This document shows, one piece after another, positions 24,503 through 34,900 of a DNA stretch of 64,000 nt. A program made the translations under genes and the position numbers. Numbering within the stretch: the stretch's first letter is position 1; every line of letters begins with the position of its first letter. Source of the DNA: Limibacterium fermenti (GTDB lineage Bacteria > Bacteroidota > Bacteroidia > Bacteroidales > Dysgonomonadaceae); contig NZ_CP159486.1 of the NCBI RefSeq assembly GCF_041902845.1, forward strand, positions 124,001 through 188,000, in the 5' to 3' direction. Below the pieces are notes generated by a model. That model had not been told where the DNA came from, did no database searches, and saw only the letters and a program-made list of their open reading frames with translations.

Positions 24503-25066
24503 TTATTTCGCTCTTTCTACATAGCTTCCCGTACGCGGATCGATTTTAATTTTTTCACCGGTTTCGATGAATAGCGGTACGCGAACCTCGGCGCCGGTTT
24601 CAACCGTAGCCGGCTTCGTGGCATTGGTCGCCGTATCGCCTTTCAGTCCCGGTTCGGTATAAGTGATTTCCAAAATGACATACGTCGGCATTTCGGCCGT
24701 CAAGACGGTTTCACTTTCGGCGTGCACTTGTACCTCCACAATATCGCCTTCTTTTAAGAATTCCACCCCTTCTATTTGCGCTCCGGGGATGGGTATCTGT
24801 TCGAAGGTTTCGGTATTCATGAAGTTATAGCCCATATCATCCTTATATAGATATTGGTAAGGACGGCGCTCAATGCGAACTTCATCAACCCGTACGCCCG
24901 AGTTGAATGTCTTGTCGAGAACACGTCCGGTCGTTACGTTTTTTAGTTTGGTTCTTACAAAAGCCGGGCCTTTACCGGGTTTTACATGTAAAAATTCGAT
25001 AATGAAATAATATTGTCCATCCAAATCGATGCACATTCCGTTTCTGAAATCAGCTGTCGTTGCCAT
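24503..25066 (-). CDS. efp: Translation elongation factor P
   Basis: Binds stalled ribosomes and speeds peptide bonds at polyproline stretches. It has the three-domain EF-P layout in 187 aa: HVKPGKGPAFVR holds the loop lysine (K32) that equals the modified residue in other bacteria, and GDTATNATKPATVETGAEVRV followed by KIDPRTGSYVERAK is the classical C-terminal signature. It is a single-gene unit with its own strong promoter and terminator. No EpmA/EpmB-type modifier is nearby. Confidence 0.97.
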   Translation of the reverse strand: MATTADFRNGMCIDLDGQYYFIIEFLHVKPGKGPAFVRTKLKNVTTGRVLDKTFNSGVRVDEVRIERRPYQYLYKDDMGYNFMNTETFEQIPIPGAQIEGVEFLKEGDIVEVQVHAESETVLTAEMPTYVILEITYTEPGLKGDTATNATKPATVETGAEVRVPLFIETGEKIKIDPRTGSYVERAK

Positions 25067-25106
25067 AAAACAGGGTTGTTAGTGTTATTTTGAAGTTTTT
25101 AGAGTG

Positions 25107-25137
25107 CAAAAATACACATTTACTTTGTAACGTGCAA
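25107..25137 (-). promoter_or_regulatory. efp promoter, -33 and -7 boxes
   Basis: TTGC (25137-25134) and TATTTTTG (25114-25107) are separated by 19 bp, the best match in the window to the full Bacteroides promoter. Confidence 0.7.
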
Positions 25138-25146
25138 CGATTATTT

Positions 25147-26457
25147 TTATAACACATGCATTCCGTCCAAAATCAATTTGGTGACGAACAGGAAGAAAAT
25201 GACCCACATCGTAATGGAGATGTGCCTCAACTTGCCACTTAATACTTTTAAGAGGACAAACGAAAGCATTCCGAACACGATGCCTTGGGCGATGCTGAAA
25301 GCAAAAGGCATCATAGCGATGGTGAGAAATGCGGGTAGCGCTTCCGTCATATCTTCGAAGTTGATTCTGACCACGGATGATATCATGAACAGTCCTACCA
25401 AAATCAAGGCGGGAGCTGTGGCCGATGCCGGTACCATTAAGAAGAGCGGCGCCAAAAATAAAGCAATGGCAAACATGACGGCTGTCGAAAGAGCGGTCAA
25501 TCCGGTCTTGCCTCCTGCCGCTACGCCTGAGGCGCTTTCGACATAAGATGTAACGGTACTGGTTCCCAATATTGCCCCGAAAGTGGTGGCAAAAGCATCG
25601 GCCACCAGCGCTTTTTTAATCTGCGGAAAGTTGCCGTCTTTATCCGTCAGCCCGGCTTTGGAAGCAACCCCCAGCAGGGTGCCGATCGTGTCGAATAAGT
25701 TGACGAACAAGAAGGTGAATACGACAATCACCATGTCTATGGTGAAGAGATGTTGCCAATCGAATTGCAGGAAGATAGGCGAGATGTCGGGAGGAAGGGA
25801 AATGATGCTCCCCTGCGGCAAATGTACCAATCCGAGGATGGCGGCGAATATCGTCGCTACCGCAATTCCGATGAGGAACGATCCCTGTACCTTTTTATAA
25901 TATAACACCGCCGTGAGAATCAGCCCGAGAAGCGCCACCCAGATATGAGGGTTGGCCATATCGCCCAAAGCCAACATGGTGTTGTCGTTCTTTACGATAA
26001 TGCCGGCGTTTTGCAATCCGATGAGCGTGATAAACAATCCGATACCTACCGGAATGGCATCTTTAATAGTTTTTGGAATACTTTTTACGATAAGCTCCCT
26101 GACATTGAAAAACGTGAGCAGAATAAATATGATTCCTTCGATAAATACCGCCGTGAGCGCCATTTGCCAGGAATATCCCAATCCGAGTACGACCGAAAAG
26201 GCGAAGAAACTATTCAGTCCCATACCCGGGGCTTGTGCAACCGGTATTTTCGGAATGAAAGCCATTAGCAGGGTGCCGATAACAGTCGCCAAAGCCGTGG
26301 CCGTAAAGAGTGCCGAACGATCCATCCCCGCAGCGCTTAATATGTTGGGATTGACTACCAGAATATACGACATGGTGAGAAACGTAATGATCCCCGCCAC
26401 GATTTCGGTCCGTACATTCGTCTTATGTTCCTTAAGTTTAAATATTTTTTCTAACAT
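25147..26457 (-). CDS. NCS2-family purine permease, 436 aa
   Basis: A polytopic membrane protein with about 12-14 hydrophobic segments. VAQAPGMGLNSFFAFSVVLG and LFVNLFDTIGTLLGVASKAG are the signature stretches of the guanine/hypoxanthine (PbuG/GhxP/AdeQ) branch of the AzgA-like NCS2 transporters. It likely imports a purine base by proton symport through the inner membrane. The longer frame uses TTG; ATG 26457 is preferred. It is 21 nt downstream of an outer-membrane channel gene on the same strand, a pairing that suggests one uptake route across both membranes. Confidence 0.92.
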   Translation of the reverse strand: MLEKIFKLKEHKTNVRTEIVAGIITFLTMSYILVVNPNILSAAGMDRSALFTATALATVIGTLLMAFIPKIPVAQAPGMGLNSFFAFSVVLGLGYSWQMALTAVFIEGIIFILLTFFNVRELIVKSIPKTIKDAIPVGIGLFITLIGLQNAGIIVKNDNTMLALGDMANPHIWVALLGLILTAVLYYKKVQGSFLIGIAVATIFAAILGLVHLPQGSIISLPPDISPIFLQFDWQHLFTIDMVIVVFTFLFVNLFDTIGTLLGVASKAGLTDKDGNFPQIKKALVADAFATTFGAILGTSTVTSYVESASGVAAGGKTGLTALSTAVMFAIALFLAPLFLMVPASATAPALILVGLFMISSVVRINFEDMTEALPAFLTIAMMPFAFSIAQGIVFGMLSFVLLKVLSGKLRHISITMWVIFFLFVTKLILDGMHVL

Positions 26458-26478
26458 CTTCAAAAACGATCTATTTAT

Positions 26479-27201
26479 TTAAAAATTCCATTTCGTTGCC
26501 AATGTCGGGATGGCGTAAAACCGGCTTTCGTTTGTTGCGTTTACGAAGTTGTAGCTGAGTTCCACTTCCGTACCGAGAGAAAAATGCGGCGTCACATTAT
26601 ACCAGAATTGAGGCTCAGTTAAGAGCACCAGCTTTTTACCCGATGTGGCGCCGGTTCTGTCTTTATTTTCCGACCAAAGATCGAAAAATCCGGCCAACGA
26701 GAGTTTATTGTCGGCTAAATTGGCATTCCATGTAACGGTCCACTGCGCATCATGGCTAATCTTTTCGAAAGCATTTAATTTATAAGCGGCATAAGTGCTC
26801 ATAAAGAAGTTTTCCAATTGAAAAGAATACGAAAGACCGCCCAGATACGAGCTGGGTATCGAAAATCCATATCCGGAGTTTCTGACCAGTCCCAAACCTC
26901 CGTTGTATTCCAAATGCGGCCTTAAGGCGAAGTCGCTTATTTGAAAGGTGCGGGCGATTTCGGCATAAGCCAACCCTGGATTACGTTGGTTGAAATTGAA
27001 GTCGATATCGACAAACATAAATGTCGATCCCCAGTCATCCGGCTTAAACATTTCAAACGTAGCCGTTAAATAGTTGATTGAAGAAGCTTTGTCGCCATAT
27101 AGCGAATGGCGGGGATCAAAATGCAGTTGCAAATTCTGTGCATGAGTTACGCCTATCAAACAAATGAAGGCAAGGGCAAGGATGATCTTTTTACGTTCCA
27201 T
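26479..27201 (-). CDS. DUF5020-type outer-membrane channel, 240 aa
   Basis: A signal peptide (cleavage after VTHA) is followed by about twelve amphipathic beta strands with aromatic girdles and a terminal aromatic residue (TKWNF), as in outer-membrane barrels. The pattern NLQLHFDPRH and FEMFKPDDWGSTFMFVDIDF agrees with the DUF5020 family, related to the Tsx nucleoside channel. The linked purine permease 21 nt downstream supports a nucleoside or base uptake function. That role is inferred from context. Confidence 0.82.
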   Translation of the reverse strand: MERKKIILALAFICLIGVTHAQNLQLHFDPRHSLYGDKASSINYLTATFEMFKPDDWGSTFMFVDIDFNFNQRNPGLAYAEIARTFQISDFALRPHLEYNGGLGLVRNSGYGFSIPSSYLGGLSYSFQLENFFMSTYAAYKLNAFEKISHDAQWTVTWNANLADNKLSLAGFFDLWSENKDRTGATSGKKLVLLTEPQFWYNVTPHFSLGTEVELSYNFVNATNESRFYAIPTLATKWNF

Positions 27202-27280
27202 AAAATGCGGGTATGATTATATAAATTTAAAGAAGCTGCGAAGGTAACAAAAAAATGGAAATGCAAGACAAAATAGATGT

Positions 27281-27288
27281 TATTTTTG
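27281..27288 (+). promoter_or_regulatory. -7 box of cysS
   Basis: TATTTTTG, 34 nt before the ATG at 27323. Confidence 0.6.
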
Positions 27289-27322
27289 TACTTTTGTCTT
27301 TCCTAAAAATCCTAACAGAAAT

Positions 27323-28807
27323 ATGGACAATACGATCATGCAACCTCTGGTTATTTATAATACGTTAAGCCGTACGAAAGAAACGTTCGAACCGCTGCAT
27401 TCGCCCAATGTCGGGTTGTATGTGTGCGGACCTACGGTATATGGCGATCCGCATTTGGGACATGCCCGCCCGGCTATCACGTTCGACCTGCTGTTCAGGT
27501 ATCTTCGTTTTATCGGATATAAAGTGCGTTACGTTAGGAATATAACCGATGTGGGGCATTTGGAGAATGATGCCGATGAAGGGGAAGATAAAATAGCCAA
27601 GAAAGCCCGTTTGGAACAATTGGAACCGATGGAGATCGCCCAGTATTACACGCTTCGTTACCATAAAGCCATGGAAGCGCTCAATACGCTGCCGCCTTCC
27701 ATTGAGCCGTTGGCGTCGGGGCACATTATCGAACAGATTGAACTGGCGAAAGAGATTTTCGATAAAGGGTTTGCCTACGAAAGTGAGGGTTCGCTCTATT
27801 TCGACGTGGAAAAATATAATAAGGAGTATCATTACGGACGCCTGTCGGGAAGGAATATCGATGAACTATTGGAGAATACGCGCCAGTTGGAAGGCCAACA
27901 CGAAAAACGAAAGAGTGTTGACTTTGCTCTCTGGAAAAAAGCGTCCCCCGACCATATTATGAAGTGGCCTTCGCCCTGGAGCCGCGGCTTCCCCGGATGG
28001 CATCTCGAGTGCTCGGCTATGAGCACAAAATATTTGGGAGAAGAGTTCGATATTCATGGTGGAGGTATGGATTTGATCTTTCCGCACCATGAATGCGAAA
28101 TAGCTCAAAACACTGCTGCGCAGGGAAAATCTTCCGTGAAATATTGGATGCATAACAATATGATAACCATTAACGGCCAGAAGATGGGCAAGTCGTTGGG
28201 AAATTTCATCAACCTCGAAGAGTTCTTTTCAGGCGAGAATCCGATGTTAGAGAAGGCCTATTCGCCGATGGTTATCCGCTTTTTTATCCTGCAATCGCAT
28301 TACCGCAGTCCGGTTGATTTCGGTAACGAAGCCTTGCAAGCATCCGAAAAAGGATTGAAACGCCTGCTCGAAGCGAACGGTTTTATCGATAAGTTACCCG
28401 TCGGACAAACCTCTTCGTACGATGTAAAGTTGTTGCGGCAGAAGTGTTTCGATGCGATGAACGACGATTTGAATTCACCCATTCTTATCGCCCATTTGTT
28501 TGAAGGGGCACGGTTGATTCATGCGGTAAAAGATAAAAAAGAACAGATCACTCAAGAGGATAAGCAAGAACTCCGCTCACTGTTCGATGATTTCCTTTTC
28601 GATATATTGGGCATAAAAGATGAAACGGAAGATGCCGGCGGTCAATATGAAGCTTTCTCGAAGGCAATTGACATCCTTTTGGATATAAGGCTGGAAGCCA
28701 AACAACGCAAAGATTGGGCGACTTCCGACAAAATACGCGACGAATTAACCGCTCTCGGTTTTGTGATTAAAGATACGAAAGACGGAGTGGAATGGACGTT
28801 CCTCTAA
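27323..28807 (+). CDS. cysS: Cysteinyl-tRNA synthetase
   Basis: Charges tRNA-Cys with cysteine using ATP. YVCGPTVYGDPHLGHARP carries the zinc ligand C35 and the HIGH-type motif (HLGH, 44-47). WHLECSAMS supplies further zinc ligands, and KMGKS (about 287-291) is the KMSKS variant. The length (494 aa) is full. A second ATG five codons in (MQPLVIY) could be the true start. The gene for its tRNA substrate is in the same window at 52619. A nested-hairpin element begins at its stop codon. Confidence 0.96.
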   Translation: MDNTIMQPLVIYNTLSRTKETFEPLHSPNVGLYVCGPTVYGDPHLGHARPAITFDLLFRYLRFIGYKVRYVRNITDVGHLENDADEGEDKIAKKARLEQLEPMEIAQYYTLRYHKAMEALNTLPPSIEPLASGHIIEQIELAKEIFDKGFAYESEGSLYFDVEKYNKEYHYGRLSGRNIDELLENTRQLEGQHEKRKSVDFALWKKASPDHIMKWPSPWSRGFPGWHLECSAMSTKYLGEEFDIHGGGMDLIFPHHECEIAQNTAAQGKSSVKYWMHNNMITINGQKMGKSLGNFINLEEFFSGENPMLEKAYSPMVIRFFILQSHYRSPVDFGNEALQASEKGLKRLLEANGFIDKLPVGQTSSYDVKLLRQKCFDAMNDDLNSPILIAHLFEGARLIHAVKDKKEQITQEDKQELRSLFDDFLFDILGIKDETEDAGGQYEAFSKAIDILLDIRLEAKQRKDWATSDKIRDELTALGFVIKDTKDGVEWTFL

Positions 28808-28854
28808 CTCCTCCCCGCTTCGCGGTGCTCCCCTTATACTAAGGGAAGAGTTAG
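28804..28854. repeat. Nested inverted-repeat element at the cysS 3' end
   Basis: CTAACTC (28804-28810) pairs with GAGTTAG (28848-28854). Inside lie two smaller hairpins, CCGC-TTC-GCGG (28815-28825) and CCCTTA-TAC-TAAGGG (28831-28845). The cloverleaf shape resembles small dispersed REP-like elements of Bacteroidota. It may also end cysS transcription, though no long T-run follows. Confidence 0.55.
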
Positions 28855-28882
28855 GGTCTTCTGTTTTAAAGAAATAGATTAA

Positions 28883-29644
28883 ATGCAAATTTTTCTCTCT
28901 CCTGCCAAGTTGATGAACTTCGATTGCACGGCAGACAGCCTACAGACTTCCGATCCATTGTTTGCAGATAAAACGGCACAACTTGTTGACGTGTGTCGTA
29001 CGTTATCGCCTGAAAATATTGCAGTGAAAATGAAAATCAGTAACGATATGGCGTATGATGTGCACAGCTATTTTCAAAGTTTCGATTTTGCGAGTACGCC
29101 TCGCCGGGCGGCAGCATTGGCTTATAACGGTATTGCGTATAAGGGGTTGAATGCGCACGATTTTACTTCTGCCGATGCCGTGTTCGCCCAAGAGCATCTG
29201 AATATCTGTTCCGGTTTGTACGGCATCCTGCGGCCTTTCGATCGGATTAAGCCTTATCGGCTTGAATTCCAGCGTAACATATCGCCTAAAGGATATAAAA
29301 GCCTTTATGATTTCTGGCAGAAAACGTTAAATGATTATCTTGCCGACAAGTTAAAACAAGACGATAAGACTATTATCAACGTCTCTTCCGCCGAGTATTC
29401 GAAAGTGTTGAGAAAAGACCTCCTTCCGGAAGGAACGCGGATCATCGAAATGAACTTCTTGCAACAAGAAGCCGATCGCTTTAAACAAGTTGTCGTTCAT
29501 ACGAAGAAGGCGCGCGGCATGATGAGCCGTTTTATCATTAAAAATAAATTATCGACTTCCGAAGATGTAAAAGCATTTGATTATGAAGGGTATTTCTTTT
29601 ATCCGTCTCTTTCGAAAAAGGATAAATGGATTTTTGTCCGGTAG
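28883..29644 (+). CDS. yaaA: YaaA/DUF328 peroxide-stress protein
   Basis: SPAKLMNF at the N-terminus, YNGIAYKGLNA, GLYGILRPFDRIKPYRLEF and KKARGMMSRFIIKN near the C-terminus are the conserved blocks of YaaA, a DNA-binding-like protein that limits free iron during peroxide stress in E. coli. The length (253 aa) is normal. It sits between cysS and aroA in the same direction but with gaps of 75 and 127 bp, so separate transcription is likely. Confidence 0.92.
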   Translation: MQIFLSPAKLMNFDCTADSLQTSDPLFADKTAQLVDVCRTLSPENIAVKMKISNDMAYDVHSYFQSFDFASTPRRAAALAYNGIAYKGLNAHDFTSADAVFAQEHLNICSGLYGILRPFDRIKPYRLEFQRNISPKGYKSLYDFWQKTLNDYLADKLKQDDKTIINVSSAEYSKVLRKDLLPEGTRIIEMNFLQQEADRFKQVVVHTKKARGMMSRFIIKNKLSTSEDVKAFDYEGYFFYPSLSKKDKWIFVR

Positions 29645-29719
29645 ATTCCGACCGATAGACAGGTATGCCAAGACGGTTGTCATTAAAAGAAGTAAAAAAG
29701 AGATAGATTTTCTATTTTG

Positions 29720-29737
29720 ATGAGGACTCATCCTCAT
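29720..29737 (+). promoter_or_regulatory. Palindrome upstream of the aroA -7 box
   Basis: ATGAGGA, 4 nt, TCCTCAT ends 7 bp before the -7 box at 29745-29752. The position suits an operator that would block RNA polymerase. Confidence 0.4.
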
Positions 29738-29744
29738 TATTTAT

Positions 29745-29752
29745 TACTTTTG
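29745..29752 (+). promoter_or_regulatory. -7 box of aroA
   Basis: TACTTTTG, 19 nt before the ATG at 29772. Confidence 0.55.
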
Positions 29753-29771
29753 TAAAAAAATACCCGCAGGC

Positions 29772-31004
29772 ATGCAATACAAAGTATATCCTCCAACTAC
29801 ATTACGAACAACCGTCCATTTGCCCGCATCCAAAAGCATCAGTAACCGGGCGTTGATTATAAATGCATTGAGTTTGAGTACTCTTCCTATAAAGAACCTG
29901 TCGGATTGCGAAGATACGCGCGTGATTATCGATACGTTCAACTCCAACTCCAATATTTTTGATGTGAAGGCTGCCGGAACGGCGATGCGCTTTTTGACGG
30001 CTTTCCTCGCCGGTATGGAAGGCGAATGGATTATAAGAGGGTCGAAGCGGATGCACGAACGTCCTATCCACCCGTTAGTAGATGCGCTTACAGCGCTCGG
30101 GGCGGAGATTGAATATCTCGAAAAGGAAGGCTATCCGCCGTTGAAAATAAAGGGCCGCCGTTTGAAGGGGGGCGAAGTGTATCTTTCGGGAAATATCAGT
30201 TCGCAGTTTATCTCGGCGTTACTTATGATTGCTCCTTTAATGGAAAACGGGTTGATTGTACATATCGAAAAGGAGATTGTTTCGAAGCCCTATGTGCAAT
30301 TGACTTTGAGCATGATGAAAAAATTCGGAATAACCGCTAAGTGGGAAGACAACGATATCATCATCAAGCATCAGGATTATACGCCCGTATCGATGACGGT
30401 CGAATCGGACTGGTCGGCGGCTTCGTATTGGTATGCGATGACGGCGCTCAGCGACGATCCCGATGCACAGGTAACCCTTCTCGGGTTGGAAAAGGACAGT
30501 TGGCAGGGTGATTCGGCCGTTGTAACGCTTTTTTCCTATTTAGGCGTTTCGACCGAGTTCTTCGACAAGGGTATCGTCATTCGCAAAACGAAAGAACGTT
30601 CTAAAAAGTTCTTCCACGATTTCGTCGATCAACCCGATTTGGTACAGACGTTTGCCACGACATGTTGCTTTCTGAATATACCCTTTCTTTTTTCAGGCAT
30701 TCAAAGTTTGCGCATTAAAGAAACCGATCGTATATTGGCATTAATGACGGAACTCAAGAAGCTGGGGTTTGTGTTGAAAGAAACGGATATAGGAATGATG
30801 GAGTGGGACGGGGAACGAAGTTTCCCGGAAGTAAATCCGCTCATCGACACTTATGACGATCATCGAATGGCTATGTCTTTCGCTCCTGCGGCGATTCGCT
30901 ATAATTCCATCATTATTAACGACCCCAAGGTTGTCAACAAGTCTTATCCCAATTTCTGGAACGATTTGAAGAGCGCAGGATTTAGGATCGAAAAGATAGA
31001 ATGA
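29772..31004 (+). CDS. aroA: EPSP synthase
   Basis: Transfers enolpyruvate from PEP to shikimate-3-phosphate, the sixth shikimate-pathway step. LPASKSISNRALIINAL, AAGTAMRFLTAFLAG, SGNISSQFISALLM and YDDHRMAMSFAPAA are the PEP- and S3P-binding signatures. At 410 aa it is of the shorter Bacteroidota type. The conserved central DLVQTFATTCC replaces the more common DVQTLAV form. aroE of the same pathway lies at 14271 in a different operon. Confidence 0.95.
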   Translation: MQYKVYPPTTLRTTVHLPASKSISNRALIINALSLSTLPIKNLSDCEDTRVIIDTFNSNSNIFDVKAAGTAMRFLTAFLAGMEGEWIIRGSKRMHERPIHPLVDALTALGAEIEYLEKEGYPPLKIKGRRLKGGEVYLSGNISSQFISALLMIAPLMENGLIVHIEKEIVSKPYVQLTLSMMKKFGITAKWEDNDIIIKHQDYTPVSMTVESDWSAASYWYAMTALSDDPDAQVTLLGLEKDSWQGDSAVVTLFSYLGVSTEFFDKGIVIRKTKERSKKFFHDFVDQPDLVQTFATTCCFLNIPFLFSGIQSLRIKETDRILALMTELKKLGFVLKETDIGMMEWDGERSFPEVNPLIDTYDDHRMAMSFAPAAIRYNSIIINDPKVVNKSYPNFWNDLKSAGFRIEKIE

Positions 31005-31149
31005 TTCTTTCGCCGGCGCAAGTTCCGGAATGCCCCGTTAGGTCGGTCCAACCGGTCTAGCGGATAAAAAAATAGCGAAGAAGATTATCCGTCAAACGAA
31101 ATGAATCGGTTAGAGGGAGGTGTAGCTTTCGATAAACCATAATAAAAAG

Positions 31150-31968
31150 ATGTATTTTCAGGACTTGTTTCACTATACTTTTTTTCAGAATGCTCTGTGG
31201 GGAAGTTTATTCGCCAGCATCGCCTGCGGGCTGATCGGCACATATATTGTGACCAGGCGATTGGTTTTTATAAGCGGAGGAATTACGCATGCCTCTTTCG
31301 GCGGATTGGGTGTAGGGTTGTTTTTCGGATTGAATCCTATTTTCTCAGCAATGATCTTTTCGGTTTTGTCGGCTTTCGGCATACAATGGTTGTCGCGAAG
31401 GCAGGGCGTGCGCGAAGATTCGGCGATAGGCGTATTTTGGTCTTTCGGAATGGCCGTCGGTATCATCCTCACCTTTCTTACGCCCGGGTATGCCCCCAAC
31501 TTATCGGAGTTTTTGTTTGGGAATATACTGACAATCACCCGGCTAGATATATTTTCGTTGGTGATTCTTTCAATCATTCTGATCGTATTTTTTATTACGC
31601 ATTATCATCAGATTGTGTCGGTGTCGTTCGATGCCGAGTTTGCCAGAACCCGCAGGATTGCCACCCAGCTTATCGAGTATGCCATGATGCTTTTTATCTC
31701 GGTGACTATCGTGCTCAGTATCCGTTTAGTGGGGATTGTGTTGCTGATGTCGTTGATTACCGTCCCGCAAATGACGGCCAACCTGTTCACATCCAATTAT
31801 TCCAAAATTATTTATTTATCGGTCGGCATTAGTTTTGTGGGATGTGTTGTGGGCTTGTTTCTGTCTTACTTCCTGAATATCCCTTCCGGAGCATTTATTA
31901 TCTTCGTTCTCATGTTGATGTTTTTTGTTGCGAAAGGACTGAAGGCTATCCGCTTTACCCGTCGATAA
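31150..31968 (+). CDS. Metal-ion ABC transporter permease (ZnuB/MntB family), 272 aa
   Basis: Eight to nine hydrophobic segments and the sequences GLIGTYIVTRRLVFISGGITHASFGG and SFGMAVGIILTFLTPGY mark an ABC-3 family permease for zinc or manganese. ALLDMSLITVP-like sequence (VGIVLLMSLITVPQMTA) is the coupling region. The ATPase and solute-binding partners are absent from the window, so they must be encoded elsewhere. The metal cannot be decided from the permease. It meets mfd tail to tail with 22 bp between. Confidence 0.9.
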   Translation: MYFQDLFHYTFFQNALWGSLFASIACGLIGTYIVTRRLVFISGGITHASFGGLGVGLFFGLNPIFSAMIFSVLSAFGIQWLSRRQGVREDSAIGVFWSFGMAVGIILTFLTPGYAPNLSEFLFGNILTITRLDIFSLVILSIILIVFFITHYHQIVSVSFDAEFARTRRIATQLIEYAMMLFISVTIVLSIRLVGIVLLMSLITVPQMTANLFTSNYSKIIYLSVGISFVGCVVGLFLSYFLNIPSGAFIIFVLMLMFFVAKGLKAIRFTRR

Positions 31969-31990
31969 GAATAAAGAGACAAGAAGAAAT

Positions 31991-34900
31991 CTATTTTGTC
32001 GTCACATTGTCGGAAACGCTCACACTTTGTATTTCTTTTATTTCTTCGAGAATAGCACAGGCCGTTTCGACCGAAGAGACGTTTTTAATACTCACCGATC
32101 GTTTTTTATTCTTTTCGCGAAGTTGACAGACTCTCGCGTGCGCTTGGATATAAAACAGGAGTTTGTCGAAAGCGCCGGAGCGGTAATAAGGCGATTGTCC
32201 GTCGGAGATAAGCTGGAGCGTCATTTGCCCGTTTTTCAACATGATCTTTTCTATCCCCAATGATCGGGCCAAACGCCGCAACCGCACAATGCGGATCAAC
32301 TCCCTGCCTTGTGCCGGAATCTTACCGAAACGATCTTCCAACTTGAGGATGAAGTCGAGAATCTGTGTTTCCGTTTCCATCGTGTCGAGTTCGCGATAAA
32401 TGGCAATCCGTTCCGCATCGTTCGGGATATAAGTGACCGGAAACATCAGTTCGAGATCGCTTTCCACCGGTACCTCTTCGGTGAAGAACTCTTCCCCGTT
32501 ATTTGATGGTTGTTCTCTGTAAAGATCGGCAAACTCTTCTTTGCGTAATTCCTGTACCGCCTCGGCAAGGATTTTTTGATACGTTTCATATCCGAGGTCG
32601 GCGATAAATCCGCTTTGTTCAGCGCCCAACAGATTGCCGGCGCCTCGGATGTCGAGGTCTTGCATGGCAATGTGAATGCCGCTGCCTAACTCCGAAAAGT
32701 TTTCGATCGCTTGCAGTCGTCGCCGTGCATCGGTGGTAAGCGTATATAACGGCGGCGCTAAAAGATAGCAGAAAGCCTTACGGTTGCTGCGCCCTACGCG
32801 TCCGCGAAGTTGGTGCAACTCGCTTAGTCCGAAGTTTTGCGCATTCACAACCAAGATGGTGTTGACGTTCGGAATGTCGATGCCTGACTCTATGATGGTC
32901 GTAGCGATCAAGACATCATAATCGTAATGCACAAAATCGGTGATGACCGACTCCAGCTTTTTGGGCTCCATTTGTCCGTGTCCTACCGCAACGCGTACAT
33001 CCGGAATTTCTCTTTTGATGAGTGTTTCCAACTCGTAGATATGTTGAATCCGATTGTTGATAATGAATACTTGTCCGTTGCGGTTCAATTCGAACTGAAT
33101 CGCTTCTTTAATAATTTCGATATCGAACGGATGGACTTCCGTCTGTACCGGATAACGGTTGGGAGGAGGCGTGGTGATGGTCGAAAAATCACGCGAGCCC
33201 ATCAGCGAAAACTGTAACGTGCGCGGAATAGGCGTTGCCGTCATCGTGAGGGTGTCGACATTCGTTTTGAGTTGCTTGAGTTTCTCTTTCGTCGATACGC
33301 CGAACTTTTGCTCTTCGTCGACAATGAGCAATCCCAAATCGTGAAACTGCACGTCTTTGCCTATGAGGCGGTGCGTGCCGATGAGAATATCGATTTTCCC
33401 CTCTTTCAAGTCGGTTAGAATCGCTTTTTGCTCCTTATAGGTGCGCGCACGGCTAATATAATCTACGGTCACCGGAAAGTCGGACAGCCGGTCGTGAAAG
33501 GTATGATAGTGTTGCGTTGCCAAAGTGGTTGTCGGCACGAGCACCGCCACTTGTTTACCGTCGGTTGCGGCTTTAAATGCCGCCCTGATAGCGACTTCGG
33601 TTTTCCCGAAACCGACATCGCCGCATACCAGGCGATCCATCGGGCGCTCGCTTTCCATATCGTTCTTCACGTCTTGCGTAGCTTTGAGTTGGTCGGGGGT
33701 ATCCTCATAAATAAACGAAGCCTCCAATTCATTTTGCAAATACGTGTCTTTCGAAAAGGCGTAACCCTTTTCGTGCTGCCGCTGTGCATAGAGTTTAATA
33801 AGGTCGCGGGCGATATCTTTTATTTTCGATTTGGTCCGTTCTTTCGTGCGCTCCCATGCGCCGGACCCCAATTTGCTGAGTTGCGGGCTGTCTCCTTCGC
33901 GCCCTTTGTATTTCGATATTTTATGCAAGGAATGAATCGAAACGAATACCGCATCGTTGTTCAGATACGTCAGTTTGATGACTTCCTGTATTTTGTCGCC
34001 GATGCGCATGCGTACCAATCCGGCAAATTTGCCGATGCCGTGGTCGAGATGCACTACATAATCCCCCGGTTGCAATTGATTGATTTCTTTGAGCGTCAAC
34101 GCGATCTTTCCCGAACGCGCCTTTTCCGATTTCAGGCTGAATTTGTGAAAGCGATTGAATATCTGGTGATCGGTGAAGCAACATATTTTCATCGAATCTT
34201 CCGAGAAGCCTTCGTGCAGCGTTTTATTAATAGGAGTAAAAGGAATAGCATCGCCTCTGTCGTGGAAGATGTCGCGCAGGCGTTGATGTTGCTTTTCGCT
34301 GTCGCTCAGGATATATATCGTGTAGCCCTTTTGCAGGAATTCTTGCAGGGACTCGGATAGCAGGTCGAAGTTTTTGTGAAACAGAGGTTGGGGAGAGGTC
34401 TCGAATTGCAGGGCCGCATCCGCCGGATCTAATAAATTAGTGTCGAACCGGAGTTTCCGGAAAGGCTGTATCGCCGATAGGAATTCTTCTTTTGACAATA
34501 AATCCGCCTTTATAAATTCCTCGTCTGGAGGATTTATTTTTAATTCATCATGATAGATTGATTCGATGCGGCTTTCGATCCAGCGCATATCTTCCGTGGC
34601 AATAATGGTTTGCTCCGGCAACAAATCGAAAAGCGTGGCATTTTTATCTTTTGCCGTACCGAATTCAGGCACGATGCGTATCTCCGAAAACTTCTCTTTC
34701 GAAAGTTGCGTCTCCACATCGAAGCTGCGGATGGTTTCGATTTCATCTCCGAAAAAATCGATACGATACGGAAGTTCGCTTGAGAAAGAAAACACATCCA
34801 GAATGCTTCCCCGTGTGGCATATTGGCCCGGTTCATAGACATAATCGACATATTGGAAGCCATACGAATCGAGCACTTCCGCAACGAATGACGAATCGAC

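Noticed and set aside
33428..34360. 310-codon open frame antisense to mfd
   Set aside because: Shadow of conserved Mfd translocase sequence; no promoter or known domain.
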